DNA from: Chrysogorgia sp. JL179-B06 | Taxonomy: Eukaryota > Cnidaria > Anthozoa > Scleralcyonacea > Chrysogorgiidae | Assembly (NCBI GenBank): GCA_035772405.1 | Contig: JAYKKM010000013.1 | Span: forward strand, 200,001-264,000 | Direction of reading: 5' to 3' | Length of the DNA: 64,000 bases | Part shown: piece by piece, positions 1 through 9,711 of the stretch | Position numbering within the stretch: position 1 is the first letter of the stretch | Layout of the letters: each line of letters starts with the position of its first letter | The notes under the pieces: generated by a model | What the model saw: only the letters and a program-made list of their open reading frames with translations | The model's database searches: none | What the model was told of the DNA's origin: nothing | Translations under genes and position numbers: made by a program

Positions 1-210
1 AAGTTTTAGGAGTCATCATCGATAAGAATTTTACGTTTAAAGAACATCTGAAGGATCAAACAAGAAATTCCTATGCAAAATGTGCAGCCCTTCGAAGAAT
101 CAAGAGAATGGTTAGTCCTGAAATAATGACTAAATTATATAACGCATATATTCTACCACATCTGGAATATTGTAGTCCAGTTCTAATCGGTATGGAGGCT
201 AAAAAGTTCA
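1..210 (+). mobile_element. LINE reverse transcriptase, C-terminal fragment
   Basis: Frame 3 opens with a LGVIIDKNFTF-type segment followed by RRIKRM and a PHLEYCSPV motif. This is the thumb/connection region typical of Jockey/CR1-group non-LTR retrotransposons. The similarity stops near base 210 and the remaining open frame to 437 is unlike the family. The fragment enters the window from the left, so it is only the 3' end of a dead copy. Confidence 0.7.
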
Positions 211-634
211 AGGAAACGACCTCGATGTGTTATTCATATCTCTACCAAACCTATTGTTCACAATGTGAACTGGAAAATCAAATGGCCGATTCGGTTGAAT
301 GCATCAATGACCATCAGTCGCGTGTTAATGTGAATAATCTTATTTATGTTGACCTTGTAGCTTCCCAGACAACAGAACAATCACAAGGAACTGATTTTTG
401 CCTTGTAATAAGTCAAGGTCCATTCAGAACTTTATGATTATGATATTGACGTGCATGTTAGTTCTGATGAAACTTGTTTGCGTGGCAATGACTCTGACGA
501 TTATATTTATTATTTTACAGCTACGCTTATCCAATGAGAACTAAGCACTTTACATGTATTGTCTGGAAATAACTAACTAATATAGAACCAAAACGAAATA
601 TAATGTACATAATTAATAATTTCCTATTCAAATG
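211..634. other. No gene recognised
   Basis: The open frame that continues from the LINE fragment to 437 loses family similarity near base 210 and shows no domain. The rest is AT-rich and I see no repeat or RNA structure. Confidence 0.4.
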
Positions 635-868
635 CTAATCTAAAAAGATGAGTTTTAAGTTTAGATTTAAAATCTGACAGCCGATAACGCATGATCTTAA
701 AGAATTAGGCAAACCGTTCCACAATTTGTGAGCCACTATGGAAAATGCTCGTTTCCTGAGGAGATTAGAGTCACGTGATCTAAGGTTTCTAACCGGTTTA
801 TAACGTAATAGCATGTCAGTCATATAGCTTGGACTAAGTCCATTAAGGGCCTTAAATGTTAAAACCAT
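635..868 (-). mobile_element. LINE 3' end (C-terminal tail), minus strand
   Basis: The short frame has the usual tail of CR1/L2-type LINE polyproteins: FKALNGLSPSYM, then LRSRD, then HKLWNGLPNSLRS. It lies in the opposite orientation to the fragment at the window start, so they are separate insertions or an inverted piece. It is a decayed fragment, not a host gene. Confidence 0.65.
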
Positions 869-1458
869 TAACTTATAAGTAATAATAATAATATCATTTA
901 TTTAATCACGATAATTACAACACTGCTGCTGACGCTGATGGTATAAAAAATGTATATGAAACGATTTAGAGTCTAAGTTCTAAAGTGAGTCTATAGTTCT
1001 AGTATAAAATATATAAGAATGTATAGAAATATATATGAAACGATTTAGAGTCTAAGACTAAGGTGATATTAATAGTATATGAAGTCGCAGTTGTGTTTCC
1101 GATTTGGCATAATTGGAATGTGGTCCAGATGGTTCTTAACATGTTTTTTTGAACAAATTATGATCCTTTGTTTCAATGAAGTTCCTTTAAGATGGGTGTC
1201 ACATGGCCGCAGCATTGAAGACGCTCTGTAACTTTTCAAATTCCAATTGGTATTTTGGAAGGCCAACCAATATGCTATTTAGAGGTTACAAAAGCATGTA
1301 TAATAGTTGACGACCAATGTTTCAGAGGTGATAGAAAGCTGATTTACATAAATGATCGGGTTGGGGGTCAGGGAAAGTGCAGTTAAGTAATAGAAAATTT
1401 GAAAATCCCCGGGGGGATGGTAACAGCAAGAATTGAACCATGCATTAATGATTCGTTA
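869..1458. other. AT-rich, short direct repeat only
   Basis: No gene is seen. A 25-bp unit, tatatgaaacgatttagagt plus five bases, occurs near 952 and again near 1034. The ORF at 1069-1266 has no recognisable domain. Confidence 0.4.
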
Positions 1459-1959
1459 TTAGACCTGATCACAGTTTCCATTCAGTCCTTCTTGTAAATA
1501 ATCATCACAGACTCTATACTTTTGGTACAATCGCTCGAAAAAAGGGAGAACTTCATATGTTCTGTAGTCTACTGTCAAGTCTTCTCCCTCGTGCACGTCT
1601 CTTGTTGTATAATCAGTGTTATCGGCATTTGTGGCCATGGTGGGATGATCAGAATGGTTGATCATAGTAACATCAATACACTCTAGGTTTGTCTTCATTT
1701 TCCCATACTGGCAATAACTATGCTCTAACCACCATTTTCGTTCTTCGTCATTCGGCAGTGACTCGATGAACGCAATCGCTTCTTCCTCGTTGAAAGAATC
1801 ATCCTCAATATTATGATCGTCCACTCTCGTGTTTGCAGGTATGAACTCGGCGGCAAACAGGCCAATTCCCTTTCCATTTGTGGTCATTTTCAACTCTGCC
1901 TTCATGTTAAAACCGCGTGCTGGCCGTGGAAGAACCATTTCCTTGGTTTTGGGCAGCAT
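1459..1959 (-). CDS. Single-exon SET-domain protein
   Basis: A 166-residue protein made almost entirely of one SET domain, the catalytic fold of protein-lysine methyltransferases, which move a methyl group from S-adenosylmethionine to lysine. The N-terminal core GKGIGLFAAEFIPANT matches the first SET strand pair. The segment CIDVTMINHSDHPT corresponds to the NHS motif that binds the cofactor, and EGEDLTVDYRTYE is the GE(D/E)LTxDY motif holding the catalytic tyrosine. No pre-SET, post-SET or other domain is present, and there is no intron. The start is the first ATG in the frame, at 1959. Compact intronless SET genes of this size occur in algae, bacteria and large viruses as well as animals, so origin by transfer or retroposition is possible. 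The substrate cannot be told from sequence. Confidence 0.72.
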   Translation of the reverse strand: MLPKTKEMVLPRPARGFNMKAELKMTTNGKGIGLFAAEFIPANTRVDDHNIEDDSFNEEEAIAFIESLPNDEERKWWLEHSYCQYGKMKTNLECIDVTMINHSDHPTMATNADNTDYTTRDVHEGEDLTVDYRTYEVLPFFERLYQKYRVCDDYLQEGLNGNCDQV

Positions 1960-2559
1960 TTCCTCTTTTGCTTAATACTCATTGCCTCCCTTTATTGTGT
2001 ATTTGTGTCGGTGTGCAGATAGACCGCAAACAGTATTAACCAGCGGTAAAATCCGTAATACTTCATATGATATAGAGGACTATAGTTATTACGATTAGGA
2101 TTATGTTTAGGGTTAGGTTTAGGGTTAGGTTCAGATCACCTCGAACTGCTAAGAAAAGCTCGAAGTTATCGCTGGTCGAAGTTTTCTCGAAGTTATCGCT
2201 ACTGGTCAAACTAACGACCCCCGGGAAGAGGAATTGGGGCGGGGGAGAGGGATTTCATTCTTTGCCAATGCATTCGACCAGCTGTTGCTCACGTTGTAAG
2301 CAATACATTATTGGCATTGTAATAGCATTGTAACCAGAAAGTTATTGGATTGTAACCAACCCCAAAACAACAAATTTCATCCCCAAAACAACATATTTCA
2401 TCTGGGATGTTTGTCCTGTTGACTATACCTTTTACCACTCGCCAAGGATTGACTGCAATGGTTGGGGGATTGGTATTTTGTACTCAAGAATCATTTTAAA
2501 GTTGATAGAGAGATCCGTATAATTTCCTCATTTGAACATCTTGAGTTACTATACTGAAG
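1960..2559. other. No gene; telomere-like tract and small repeats
   Basis: Contains short TTAGGGTTAGG-like runs at about 2103-2135 and a duplicated short unit based on accccaaaacaacaaatttcatc near 2355-2402. Nothing coding is recognised. Confidence 0.4.
2103..2135 (+). repeat. Interstitial telomere-like repeat
   Basis: About five degenerate TTAGGGT/TTTAGGG units in a row. TTAGGG is the animal telomere repeat. Similar tracts recur at 23945-24045, 48715-48775 and 55045-55100 in this window. Confidence 0.6.
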
Positions 2560-4003
2560 TCGGGTGACAACAGAACTGCCTCTCGATTTCGGGATTTATT
2601 GCAGTCATTTAACCTGAGTCAGAATGTATCTGATGTGACTCATGTTGGCATGGTCATACACTTGCCTGGTGAGAACCAGAACTCAGGTGAGAATTTTGTT
2701 AAGAACGTCGACGTTTTCAACCCTGGGTTTTCTCATGACCACCTAGCTGTAAGATCTAAGCTATATCTCACCAAGGAGGGCCGAGGCACCAGTAATGGAA
2801 TGGATTTCCTGTCGTAAGCTGTGCTCTTTCTATTGATGATTTTTGTGTTGATCTACAAAAGTCTGAGCTGCTCACATCGACGGATACTATGGACTTGGAG
2901 GAGTTACTCTACTGCTGTAACCAGAGGTTATCTTCATTGTTTGATACATATGCCCCATTAAAACATCGATCCATCTCCAGTCGTTCCCGCATGTCCTGGT
3001 TTACACAGGATATTCGACAGGCTAAAAGGAAGCGTAGACAGTAGGAGCCTAGATGGCGAAGTACCAAGTACCTGTACTAGAGCTGAATGTGGTCAATATT
3101 TATTCATTGAGCAATGCCGGGTGATTAATGATATGGTCAAAGATGCCAAGGAAGTTTACTTCTCTTTTCAATAATAATAAGGGCAACCAACGTGTTCATT
3201 TTTGCTCAATTCGACACTATTCTAAACCACAAAGCCGACGCTTCCTATCCCTCATGCTCTTCCGATGAGATACTGTCTGAATGTTTCAACGCATTTTTTG
3301 CTGAGAAGTTTGACGCTATTCGCATGAATATATATAATGGACCTACAGCCTGCACGATTCCGAGTACTATTTCGGTGGTAACTAACCCCTCGTGCGAACT
3401 ACTACATTTTCAGCCTGTTTGCACAGAGTCAAGTATTTGACCTTATAAATTCGTCCAAAAGCAAGAGCTGTGATCTGGACCCTGTTCATGCATTTATTTT
3501 GAAACAGTGCTTGCCATTGTTACTATACCAGTTATTACTGAACGTGAATCGCTCGTTGGAAACTGCTTGTATGCCAGATCCTCTTAAGGTTGTACAACGT
3601 GCCCCTCTATTGAAGAAACTGAGTCTTGATCATAAGCAGACTTGCTTATAAGAAAATGCATAGTACTGAGACTGCTCTTGTAAGAGTTCAAGATGATATT
3701 CTTAGAGCTATTGACTCTCAACGAACTGTTGCGCTTTTGTTGCTGGATCTATCGGCAGCGTTCGATACAGTCGATCACGATATATTACTCCATCGCAAAC
3801 AGGCACATTTCGATATTGGTGGCAAGGCGTTAGCCTGGTTTACTTTTATCTCACCGATTGTATAGTCAACATGCATGTGGACATTAGAGGGTCTAATTCA
3901 TCACGTCGCAGTCTACTACAAGGGGTACCCCAACGATCAGTGCTTGGACCACTCTTATATCATCTGTATACGTCTCCTCTCGGTGACATCATTCACAAAC
4001 ATA
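2560..4003 (+). mobile_element. CR1/L2-like LINE pseudogene (endonuclease end to RT), interrupted
   Basis: Successive frames read as a decayed LINE ORF2. At 2599-2816 lies the C-terminal endonuclease region (FNLSQNVSDVTH, then NPGFSHDHLAV). At about 2880-3040 come spacer motifs such as YAPLKHR and SWFTQDIRQAKRKRR. At 3626-3865 lies the RT core ([13 protein letters not shown], then [18 protein letters not shown]). Near 3910-4003 a segment like [25 protein letters not shown] follows. Frameshifts and stops break it repeatedly. It ends at the target duplication of the Polinton and resumes at 22531 with ADDSQVYLSF, the catalytic box. Confidence 0.8.
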
Positions 4004-4009
4004 GTTTGC
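4004..4009. repeat. Target site duplication, left copy (GTTTGC)
   Basis: GTTTGC directly precedes the first base of the left terminal repeat and recurs at 22525-22530 right after the right repeat. Six bases is the length characteristic of Polinton/Maverick integration. Confidence 0.9.
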
Positions 4010-4179
4010 AGTAGTATAGAGGGTGGGGCTGCGAGCCCAATCGACTTCAACTGTGAATATAAATACCAAAACATCACCAAATTTGTGCCAAGTCACGACT
4101 CGACAAATTTGGCGATGTTTTGGTATTTATATTCACAATTAACGTCGAATAAGCTCACAGCCCCACCCTCTATACTACT
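4010..4179. repeat. Terminal hairpin of the left TIR
   Basis: The outer 170 bp are themselves palindromic. They run from AGTAGTATAGAGGGTGGGGC to GCCCCACCCTCTATACTACT, with a long inner match around ataaataccaaaacatc. The same structure is at 22355-22524. A terminal palindrome could fold into a hairpin resembling viral inverted terminal repeats. Confidence 0.8.
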
Positions 4180-4578
4180 ACAGCAATCGTTAGTCAAGCT
4201 AGACACCCCTTCCACGTTTTCTACTAAATTGATGTCAAACACACGCGAGACTAACGAAACAATACCAAATTATGACTTTTGCTAAATTTGGTATTATTTC
4301 AACCACATTTAAAAAATAGAAAGTGCTGTTTCAATATTTTCACAAATTTATGTCAAATTACATTTAGGAAAAATAGAAAGTGTCATTTCAACATTTTCGC
4401 ATATTTAAAAAAAAGAATGTGCCACTTCATCATTTTCACATATTAAAAAATAGAAAGTGCCATTTCAACATTTTCGCATTTTTGTTTGACAGACGCGTTC
4501 TGCTGCTCTCAATTCACGCGCGAAAAAAAAAACCACCAGATTTTGACTCTAGTGGTGTTTTATCCAAATGGATAGCGA
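4010..4578. repeat. Left terminal inverted repeat
   Basis: Matches the reverse complement of 21942-22524 from the terminal AGTAGTATAG to the inner tatccaaatggatagcga. The inner half holds several degenerate repeats of about 40 bp built on agaaagtgccatttcaacat. A small difference between arms lies near 4486-4500. Confidence 0.9.
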
Positions 4579-4701
4579 GATAGCCACCCGTCATGTTTAT
4601 TTATTTGCTTAAATACTCTAAAATGATAGTGAGTTGACCGTTTTGCTGCCTTTTAGCGTTTGTTTTGCGAGATCACAAATAGCCACCCGTTAGTGTGTAG
4701 A

Positions 4702-5205
4702 TTAGTCCACTCGCTCACTACTCTCAACGTCGTCTACCGTTTCTTTCTTGAAGTGGTGATCGTACACATATTTCGACGTTATAATTCCTCCCGACAACAA
4801 GCCCAAGAAAGGTACGTACGGTGTCACAACCGCAACAATGCTCTCAACGTCTTTCTTTAATAACGGGTCTTTTTGCAGCTCGTCATTTAGTTCGTCAGAG
4901 TTCTCAATAGCGTTCAACCCATCTAGTAAGCTAGCGAATTTGCTGATTAGCAAGTCGGTGAGAAAAGCGTTTGCAATTTCCACTCTCTTCAACTCGTGTT
5001 GGCGCCATATCTTGTCGATAACCTTTGCGGACGCTTTTTTAATGTACGCTTCAGATTGGCTTACCACACCATCACCAGACAGTCTAATAAGTTCAGCTCT
5101 CCTAACGTCAATGTCGTCAGTGTCCACAGTCGAGGTGCTAGCGGCTTGAGTGTCCTCAACTAACTCCTCAATCGTGGGGTTTTCTTCACTTTTGCGTTTC
5201 ACCAT
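4702..5205 (-). CDS. Polinton hypothetical protein with C-terminal membrane segment
   Basis: The last gene of the leftward block. The protein begins MVKRKSEENPT, with a charged N-terminal half rich in Glu, Asp and Lys that may be helical. It ends with one likely transmembrane helix near residues 130-152 (VAVVTPYVPFLGLLSGGII) and a short charged tail. An upstream in-frame ATG at 5226 overlaps the end of the ATPase gene; I prefer the ATG at 5205 because it lies just downstream of that stop. Its position beside ATPase and capsid genes suggests a virion or assembly role, but I recognise no family. Confidence 0.6.
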   Translation of the reverse strand: MVKRKSEENPTIEELVEDTQAASTSTVDTDDIDVRRAELIRLSGDGVVSQSEAYIKKASAKVIDKIWRQHELKRVEIANAFLTDLLISKFASLLDGLNAIENSDELNDELQKDPLLKKDVESIVAVVTPYVPFLGLLSGGIITSKYVYDHHFKKETVDDVESSERVD

Positions 5206-5216
5206 CACGCTATTAC

Positions 5217-5807
5217 TTATACCCATATTTTATTGCGGAATAACAACTTCGTGACTGTATGGGTAGCGTACTTATGATTTTTTAATGCGGTCACAATCGC
5301 CGACGCTTCCTCTTTGCTAATGTGTCCAAGGTAATCGTCAATAACAACCTTCATATCACTTCTGCTCGGACAGTAGAAACAAACAAGCTTACTAATGTTT
5401 TCTCTATACGGTTTCGCGATTGACGTCAGTTGTTGTGTGATGACAATAACGCTCAACATAAAATGTCGCGCACTAAAAGCCAACTTGACCAATTGACTAG
5501 TCCTATTCTTGACATCTTGAGAACTTGCACAGTCGTCTAACACAATTAGAGTGTTAGTGCCTTTAAAAATGTTTGTTACACACTTGAGAACAGCGTCGAC
5601 ATTGTCCTGTGTGCAGTCTATCGCTAACACGTCAGGGTCACGCACATATTTCCAGTCTTGATACGCTTTGTTCCACTCGAAAGTAGGGCAAATCAACACA
5701 ATGTAGTCAAATTCACCACGATACTCAGATTCCAATGTCTCCAGCAAATAATGCGTCTTACCACAAGCTGTCATACCAACGATTAACGCGTTAAACGGAG
5801 TCTCCAT
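5217..5807 (-). CDS. Genome-packaging ATPase (A32/FtsK-like)
   Basis: A 196-residue P-loop ATPase of the A32 type, which in Polintons and nucleocytoplasmic DNA viruses drives DNA into the procapsid. The Walker A motif GMTACGKT is at residues 11-18. The Walker B segment TLIVLDDCA is near residue 88, followed by a sensor-like SVIVITQQLTS. Length is close to that of other Polinton ATPases. The ATG at 5807 follows GTTA closely, like other genes here. It lies directly downstream of the capsid candidate on the same strand, the usual neighbourhood. No break is visible. Confidence 0.9.
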   Translation of the reverse strand: METPFNALIVGMTACGKTHYLLETLESEYRGEFDYIVLICPTFEWNKAYQDWKYVRDPDVLAIDCTQDNVDAVLKCVTNIFKGTNTLIVLDDCASSQDVKNRTSQLVKLAFSARHFMLSVIVITQQLTSIAKPYRENISKLVCFYCPSRSDMKVVIDDYLGHISKEEASAIVTALKNHKYATHTVTKLLFRNKIWV

Positions 5808-5822
5808 TAACTCACGTTTGAT

Positions 5823-7061
5823 TTAATACTGGATTGACTGCAACCCATTGTTCATGAAGTTGACCAGTCCATCACTCATCACAAACACCCTGCACATGAC
5901 ATTTGCAGTCGTCGCTTTTTTAGTGATCTCAAGAAGCACGCCAGATTGTGTGTTCACAATTTTTTTACCAGTGGCGACGTTGTAATTATCTTGAACGCTC
6001 CTCAAGTCGATGACCAACGCAAAACCATCTTTATAGAACTTCTGCATGGTCATGAACTGAGCGTGTTCTTCACCCAACCCAAACAATCGTTTCGCTTCTG
6101 CATAGAACTTCGACTTTGGAATGCCTTGTGAGTACACGCTATTTGGCACACCTTCAATTGTGACTCTAACACTCTCGATATTTGGGTAAAGAAACTCCTC
6201 ACTGTCTGTTCGCACCTTATTCGTGAATAGCAACACGATTGCTTTCATGCTTTTTCTTGGAAGATTAATGTTTTCGTTCACAATGGTCGTGCCTTTGTCC
6301 CATTCGGTGGTTTTCATCAACGTAACGTGCTCATACGACAAACTACGACCACTTGCATAGCCTGACGCTATTTCGTCAGCGAGCTCCTGGTTATCAATCG
6401 TCTCATACTCAAGCTCGAGGTTCTCCAGAGTGTATCCACCTACACTTTCATTGGATTGCGCCACCATGATGTCTGCGGCCTTCGGAAGTGTGATCACATA
6501 CTGCAAGTTGTTGTTCATGCTAAAAGGGGCGTACAACCCGTGGTCATTCATGATCTTGCCGAGCTTTATCCGCTGTTTCGTCCCAATCACACCAAACATC
6601 AGTGCATCACTAACCTTAGCGACGTTCCCACTTGTCGCGCCACTGTCATCCTTAGAAATTAACTTTCTCAAGTTCTCACCACCAATGCCGTAGTCAATCA
6701 TTTGGTCTCGCGCAGTAACACTTTCCCAAAGGTCACGATAAACACCAGTGTAATTTTCCCCATTGTTGTCGTACACAGTTTCCCCAGCTAGTCTCACAAC
6801 AAGTTTCTCGACCAACAACTTGCTCACATTATTCAAGAACCAACTTTTATCATTCGCGTTTTTAAAGTCGAACACTAGACCCAACGATCCAGGCACCAAA
6901 CAGCTACTAACCTTAAGCTTCGGTATGTCAATGTAGAGTTCCTCACCAGGACTGACTTTATTAGGGTTCAACGTGATCACATGCTGTGTTCTCGCCCCTT
7001 TTATGACACCCATGGTCGCTCGTCTAAAACCAGGACTCAACTCTGCTGACGTGACGTTCAT
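5823..7061 (-). CDS. Major capsid protein candidate (double jelly-roll)
   Basis: A 412-residue beta-rich protein next to the packaging ATPase. The order and spacing match the major capsid gene of Polintons. Segments such as YIDIPKLKVSSCLVPGSLGL near the N-terminus and WDKGTTIVNENINLPRKSMK near residue 255 resemble the strands and capsid-type loops of that group. No signal peptide or transmembrane helix is visible. The ATG at 7061 is preceded by AGTAT. Assignment rests on family feel and position. A structure prediction showing two adjacent eight-stranded barrels would settle it. It could instead be another virion shell protein. Confidence 0.7.
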   Translation of the reverse strand: MNVTSAELSPGFRRATMGVIKGARTQHVITLNPNKVSPGEELYIDIPKLKVSSCLVPGSLGLVFDFKNANDKSWFLNNVSKLLVEKLVVRLAGETVYDNNGENYTGVYRDLWESVTARDQMIDYGIGGENLRKLISKDDSGATSGNVAKVSDALMFGVIGTKQRIKLGKIMNDHGLYAPFSMNNNLQYVITLPKAADIMVAQSNESVGGYTLENLELEYETIDNQELADEIASGYASGRSLSYEHVTLMKTTEWDKGTTIVNENINLPRKSMKAIVLLFTNKVRTDSEEFLYPNIESVRVTIEGVPNSVYSQGIPKSKFYAEAKRLFGLGEEHAQFMTMQKFYKDGFALVIDLRSVQDNYNVATGKKIVNTQSGVLLEITKKATTANVMCRVFVMSDGLVNFMNNGLQSIQY

Positions 7062-7083
7062 ATACTTTACATATGTTTTATCA

Positions 7084-8517
7084 CTACCGTTTTAGCTTGT
7101 AATAATCATACACAAACCACGCAAGTACCACCGCAAGTACCCACAGATTTTGAGCTAACCATGCGAGACCCTTCGCACCCAACGTCAACGCGTTGTAAAC
7201 TAAATTAGCCAACCCAACAGCCCATGGACCCATCTTCGTTATCGCGTTCTTAACAGCTTGTGCGAACGACCTCGTAGCCATAGCGCCTCTCATAACAGCA
7301 GATCTCCCAGCGATAATAATAGTTGTTATAATCCCAGCCATTGAGATTGCCACAGCGCTCAACCCAACCACATTTTCTCTAGCCCATTCCTTAAACTTCT
7401 GCAATCTGTCAATGTCGATCTTTTGCTCCTCTCTAACCTCTTCTATTTCACGCTGTCCTAAAGTTCTGTATTTAGCTTGCGTAAGTCCAATCACTCTTTC
7501 ATGTAGGTCGATGTACTCTTCATTCTCTGCAATCGTAAGGTCTTTTTTTTTATTGAGCTCTGCTATTCTTTCGTTCGCTTTGTCTATCGCTTCTTGAAAA
7601 TGGTTTGCTTGTGTTTGCAATGCACCACCGTCACCTATTCTTGATTCGCGCACCACACCATCGCTTGGGTTGAGCACACCATTCAGCTCGCGGTTTTCGT
7701 TTTGTGATAGCCCAGGTATGTCGACATGGCCCACTCTTGTCTCAATTACTGGGAAGTCATCCGGGGTTACTTCTGTTGTGACAGCTGTTGTCTCTGTGTT
7801 CTCAGGGATTTGACTAACTAACTGTTTGAACTGTTCGATCGCGTTTTTACTACTCACATCTTTACTGTAGATCAAACCATTTTTCCCAGGTATTAGAATT
7901 CGTTTGGGTTTCCCATATTTACCATCTTTGTTTATCGGTTTGAAAAGAATAGACCCTGAGTCCATCACATATGATCTGTCGGCTATTTTCCTTGACGCGT
8001 CGTCATGACCGAGTCTTTTTTTTTTGTATAACTTACGTATTTTCTTATCTATTAGCTTGACTCTTTTTACTTGATTTTCTGCTACCTCTTTGTTGAACAC
8101 GTTTAACTCACCCAGTCTTCTCTTAATTTCCTCCTCCTCCTCTTCAAAAGCTATACTGAAACTTACGTCATCGACGTCACCATATGACTCCTGTTCAACA
8201 AACTCTACCGCTGGGACTTCTGTGTTAGTTACCCTTATTGTCACCGTCTTACCATCGTCAGTGTCGATAAACGACGTCTCTTTTTCTCGAAACCTCCTCT
8301 CTTGCTCTTCCTGAAATCTAATCATTATCTCGTACGATTTTTCGTACTCAACGTACACAGCGTCTGGCATGTCGCCGTTGGGGTACTTATCGCCAAGTAA
8401 ATTGTAAACTTGAGTGGTACTTTCAAGTTTGTCGTCTATTTGATCATCAGTGTACCTATCAAGTCTATCTAAGTTCTCCATCTCGATCTCGTCAAAATCT
8501 TCCCCACCTTCAGCCAT
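7084..8517 (-). CDS. Polinton membrane protein, paralogue A
   Basis: A 477-residue protein starting MAEGGEDFDEIE. The N-terminal two thirds are highly charged. A coiled coil lies near residues 305-385 (IDKANERIAELNKKK, REIEEVREEQ). The C-terminal 110 residues carry about three hydrophobic segments (VVGLSAVAISMAGIITTIII, WAVGLANLVYNALTLGAKGL, WVLAVVLAWFVYDYY). The C-terminal 190 residues closely match the neighbouring gene at 8578-9705, so the two arose by tandem duplication. This architecture recurs in cnidarian Polintons as far as I recall, without known function. A role in an internal membrane or in membrane penetration is only inference. Confidence 0.75.
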   Translation of the reverse strand: MAEGGEDFDEIEMENLDRLDRYTDDQIDDKLESTTQVYNLLGDKYPNGDMPDAVYVEYEKSYEIMIRFQEEQERRFREKETSFIDTDDGKTVTIRVTNTEVPAVEFVEQESYGDVDDVSFSIAFEEEEEEIKRRLGELNVFNKEVAENQVKRVKLIDKKIRKLYKKKRLGHDDASRKIADRSYVMDSGSILFKPINKDGKYGKPKRILIPGKNGLIYSKDVSSKNAIEQFKQLVSQIPENTETTAVTTEVTPDDFPVIETRVGHVDIPGLSQNENRELNGVLNPSDGVVRESRIGDGGALQTQANHFQEAIDKANERIAELNKKKDLTIAENEEYIDLHERVIGLTQAKYRTLGQREIEEVREEQKIDIDRLQKFKEWARENVVGLSAVAISMAGIITTIIIAGRSAVMRGAMATRSFAQAVKNAITKMGPWAVGLANLVYNALTLGAKGLAWLAQNLWVLAVVLAWFVYDYYKLKR

Positions 8518-8518
8518 A

Positions 8519-8571
8519 TTACATTAGCTCACATTTTGAATATCGCTTTCTGGTATCCACGAATTATGTTT
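8519..8571 (-). pseudogene. Duplicated tail of the integrase gene
   Basis: The sequence after the start of paralogue A repeats the last 50 bases of the integrase gene found at 9711-9763, including the codons for SWIPESDIQNVS and the stop. It has no integrase body. It marks the breakpoint of the tandem duplication that produced the paralogue pair. Confidence 0.85.
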
Positions 8572-8577
8572 TTGCTT

Positions 8578-9705
8578 TTAGTTTAAATAATTGTACGCAA
8601 GCCACGCGAATGTCACCGCAAACACCCACAGATTTTGAGCTAACCAAGCGAGACCCTTTGCGCCTGTCACCAGCGCGTCGTAAACTAAGTTCGCCAATCC
8701 AACAGCCCATGGACCCATCTTCATTATCGCGTTTTTAATAGCCTGCGCGAACGACCTCGTGACCATAGCGCCTTTCATAGCGTTAGTCCTCCCAGCGATA
8801 ATAATAGTTGTTATAATTGCAGCTATTGCAATCGCTAAAGCGCTAAACCCAACCATATTTTCTCTAGCCCATTTCTTGAACTTTTGCAACCTGTCAATGT
8901 CGACTTCTTGCTGCTCTCTAACCTCCTCTATTTTTCGCTGTTCTAAGACTTTGTCTCTAGCCTCTTCAAGTCCAACCACTCTTTCAAACAAACCAGCGTG
9001 CTCCCGCTGTTCTAAGACTTTGTCTCTAGCCTCTTCAAGTCCAACCACTCTTCCAAACAAACCAGCGTACTCTCGCTCTTCGTCAGGTGTGAGACCACTT
9101 TGGTCAGCTTTTCTATCAATCTCCGCCAATCTTTCGTTCGCTTCATTTATCAAGTCTCGATAGTGATCCGCTTCTATTTGCAACGCACCAGTGTCACCTA
9201 TTCTCGACTCACGCAGCACATTCTCGCTTGGATTGAGCGCGCTATCCAACTCACGGTTCTCGATTGGTGTTAGTCCAGGTATGTCGACGTACTCCGCGTG
9301 TGTGGTGTCTAACGATGGTACACTCCTCGCGACGTCTTCACGATCTTTTGCATTGTCAATAGTCTGCGTTGCAGTATCACTAAAAAGCCTCTCCACACGT
9401 TGGGGCACTCCTCCACCACTCCTCGCGACGTCTCCACGATCTTTTGTATTGTCATTAACCCGCGTTGCAATATCGTCAAAATCCTCCTTCATGTGTTGGC
9501 GAAATCTTACATCACTTTCACGCCTCAGTCCACTCTCCACTCTAATTAGTCTAATTTTCTCATCGACTGCGACGTTTGGATCGTCCCAAGCTAGTTTGCG
9601 ATCTTGAGTGACTTTTTCGAGACTATACTTTAGTTCGTCGTCAGTGACATCTTTGTATTCGTCAGATCTCTCCACCTCAAGGTCGTCGAAGCCACCTTCA
9701 GCCAT
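8578..9705 (-). CDS. Polinton membrane protein, paralogue B
   Basis: A 375-residue paralogue of 7084-8517 that shares the MAEGG start, the EYVDIPGLT motif region, the coiled coil and the hydrophobic C-terminus (VGFSALAIAIAAIITTIII, WAVGLANLVYDAL, WVFAVTFAWLAYNY). A 19-residue coiled-coil segment around LFGRVVGLEEARDKVLEQR occurs twice in tandem near residues 214-252, a recent internal duplication. The N-terminal half has diverged and a two-fold internal repeat around NTKDRGDVARS is also present. The start codon context GTAAT-ATG is identical to that of paralogue A. Confidence 0.75.
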   Translation of the reverse strand: MAEGGFDDLEVERSDEYKDVTDDELKYSLEKVTQDRKLAWDDPNVAVDEKIRLIRVESGLRRESDVRFRQHMKEDFDDIATRVNDNTKDRGDVARSGGGVPQRVERLFSDTATQTIDNAKDREDVARSVPSLDTTHAEYVDIPGLTPIENRELDSALNPSENVLRESRIGDTGALQIEADHYRDLINEANERLAEIDRKADQSGLTPDEEREYAGLFGRVVGLEEARDKVLEQREHAGLFERVVGLEEARDKVLEQRKIEEVREQQEVDIDRLQKFKKWARENMVGFSALAIAIAAIITTIIIAGRTNAMKGAMVTRSFAQAIKNAIMKMGPWAVGLANLVYDALVTGAKGLAWLAQNLWVFAVTFAWLAYNYLN

Positions 9706-9711
9706 ATTACA

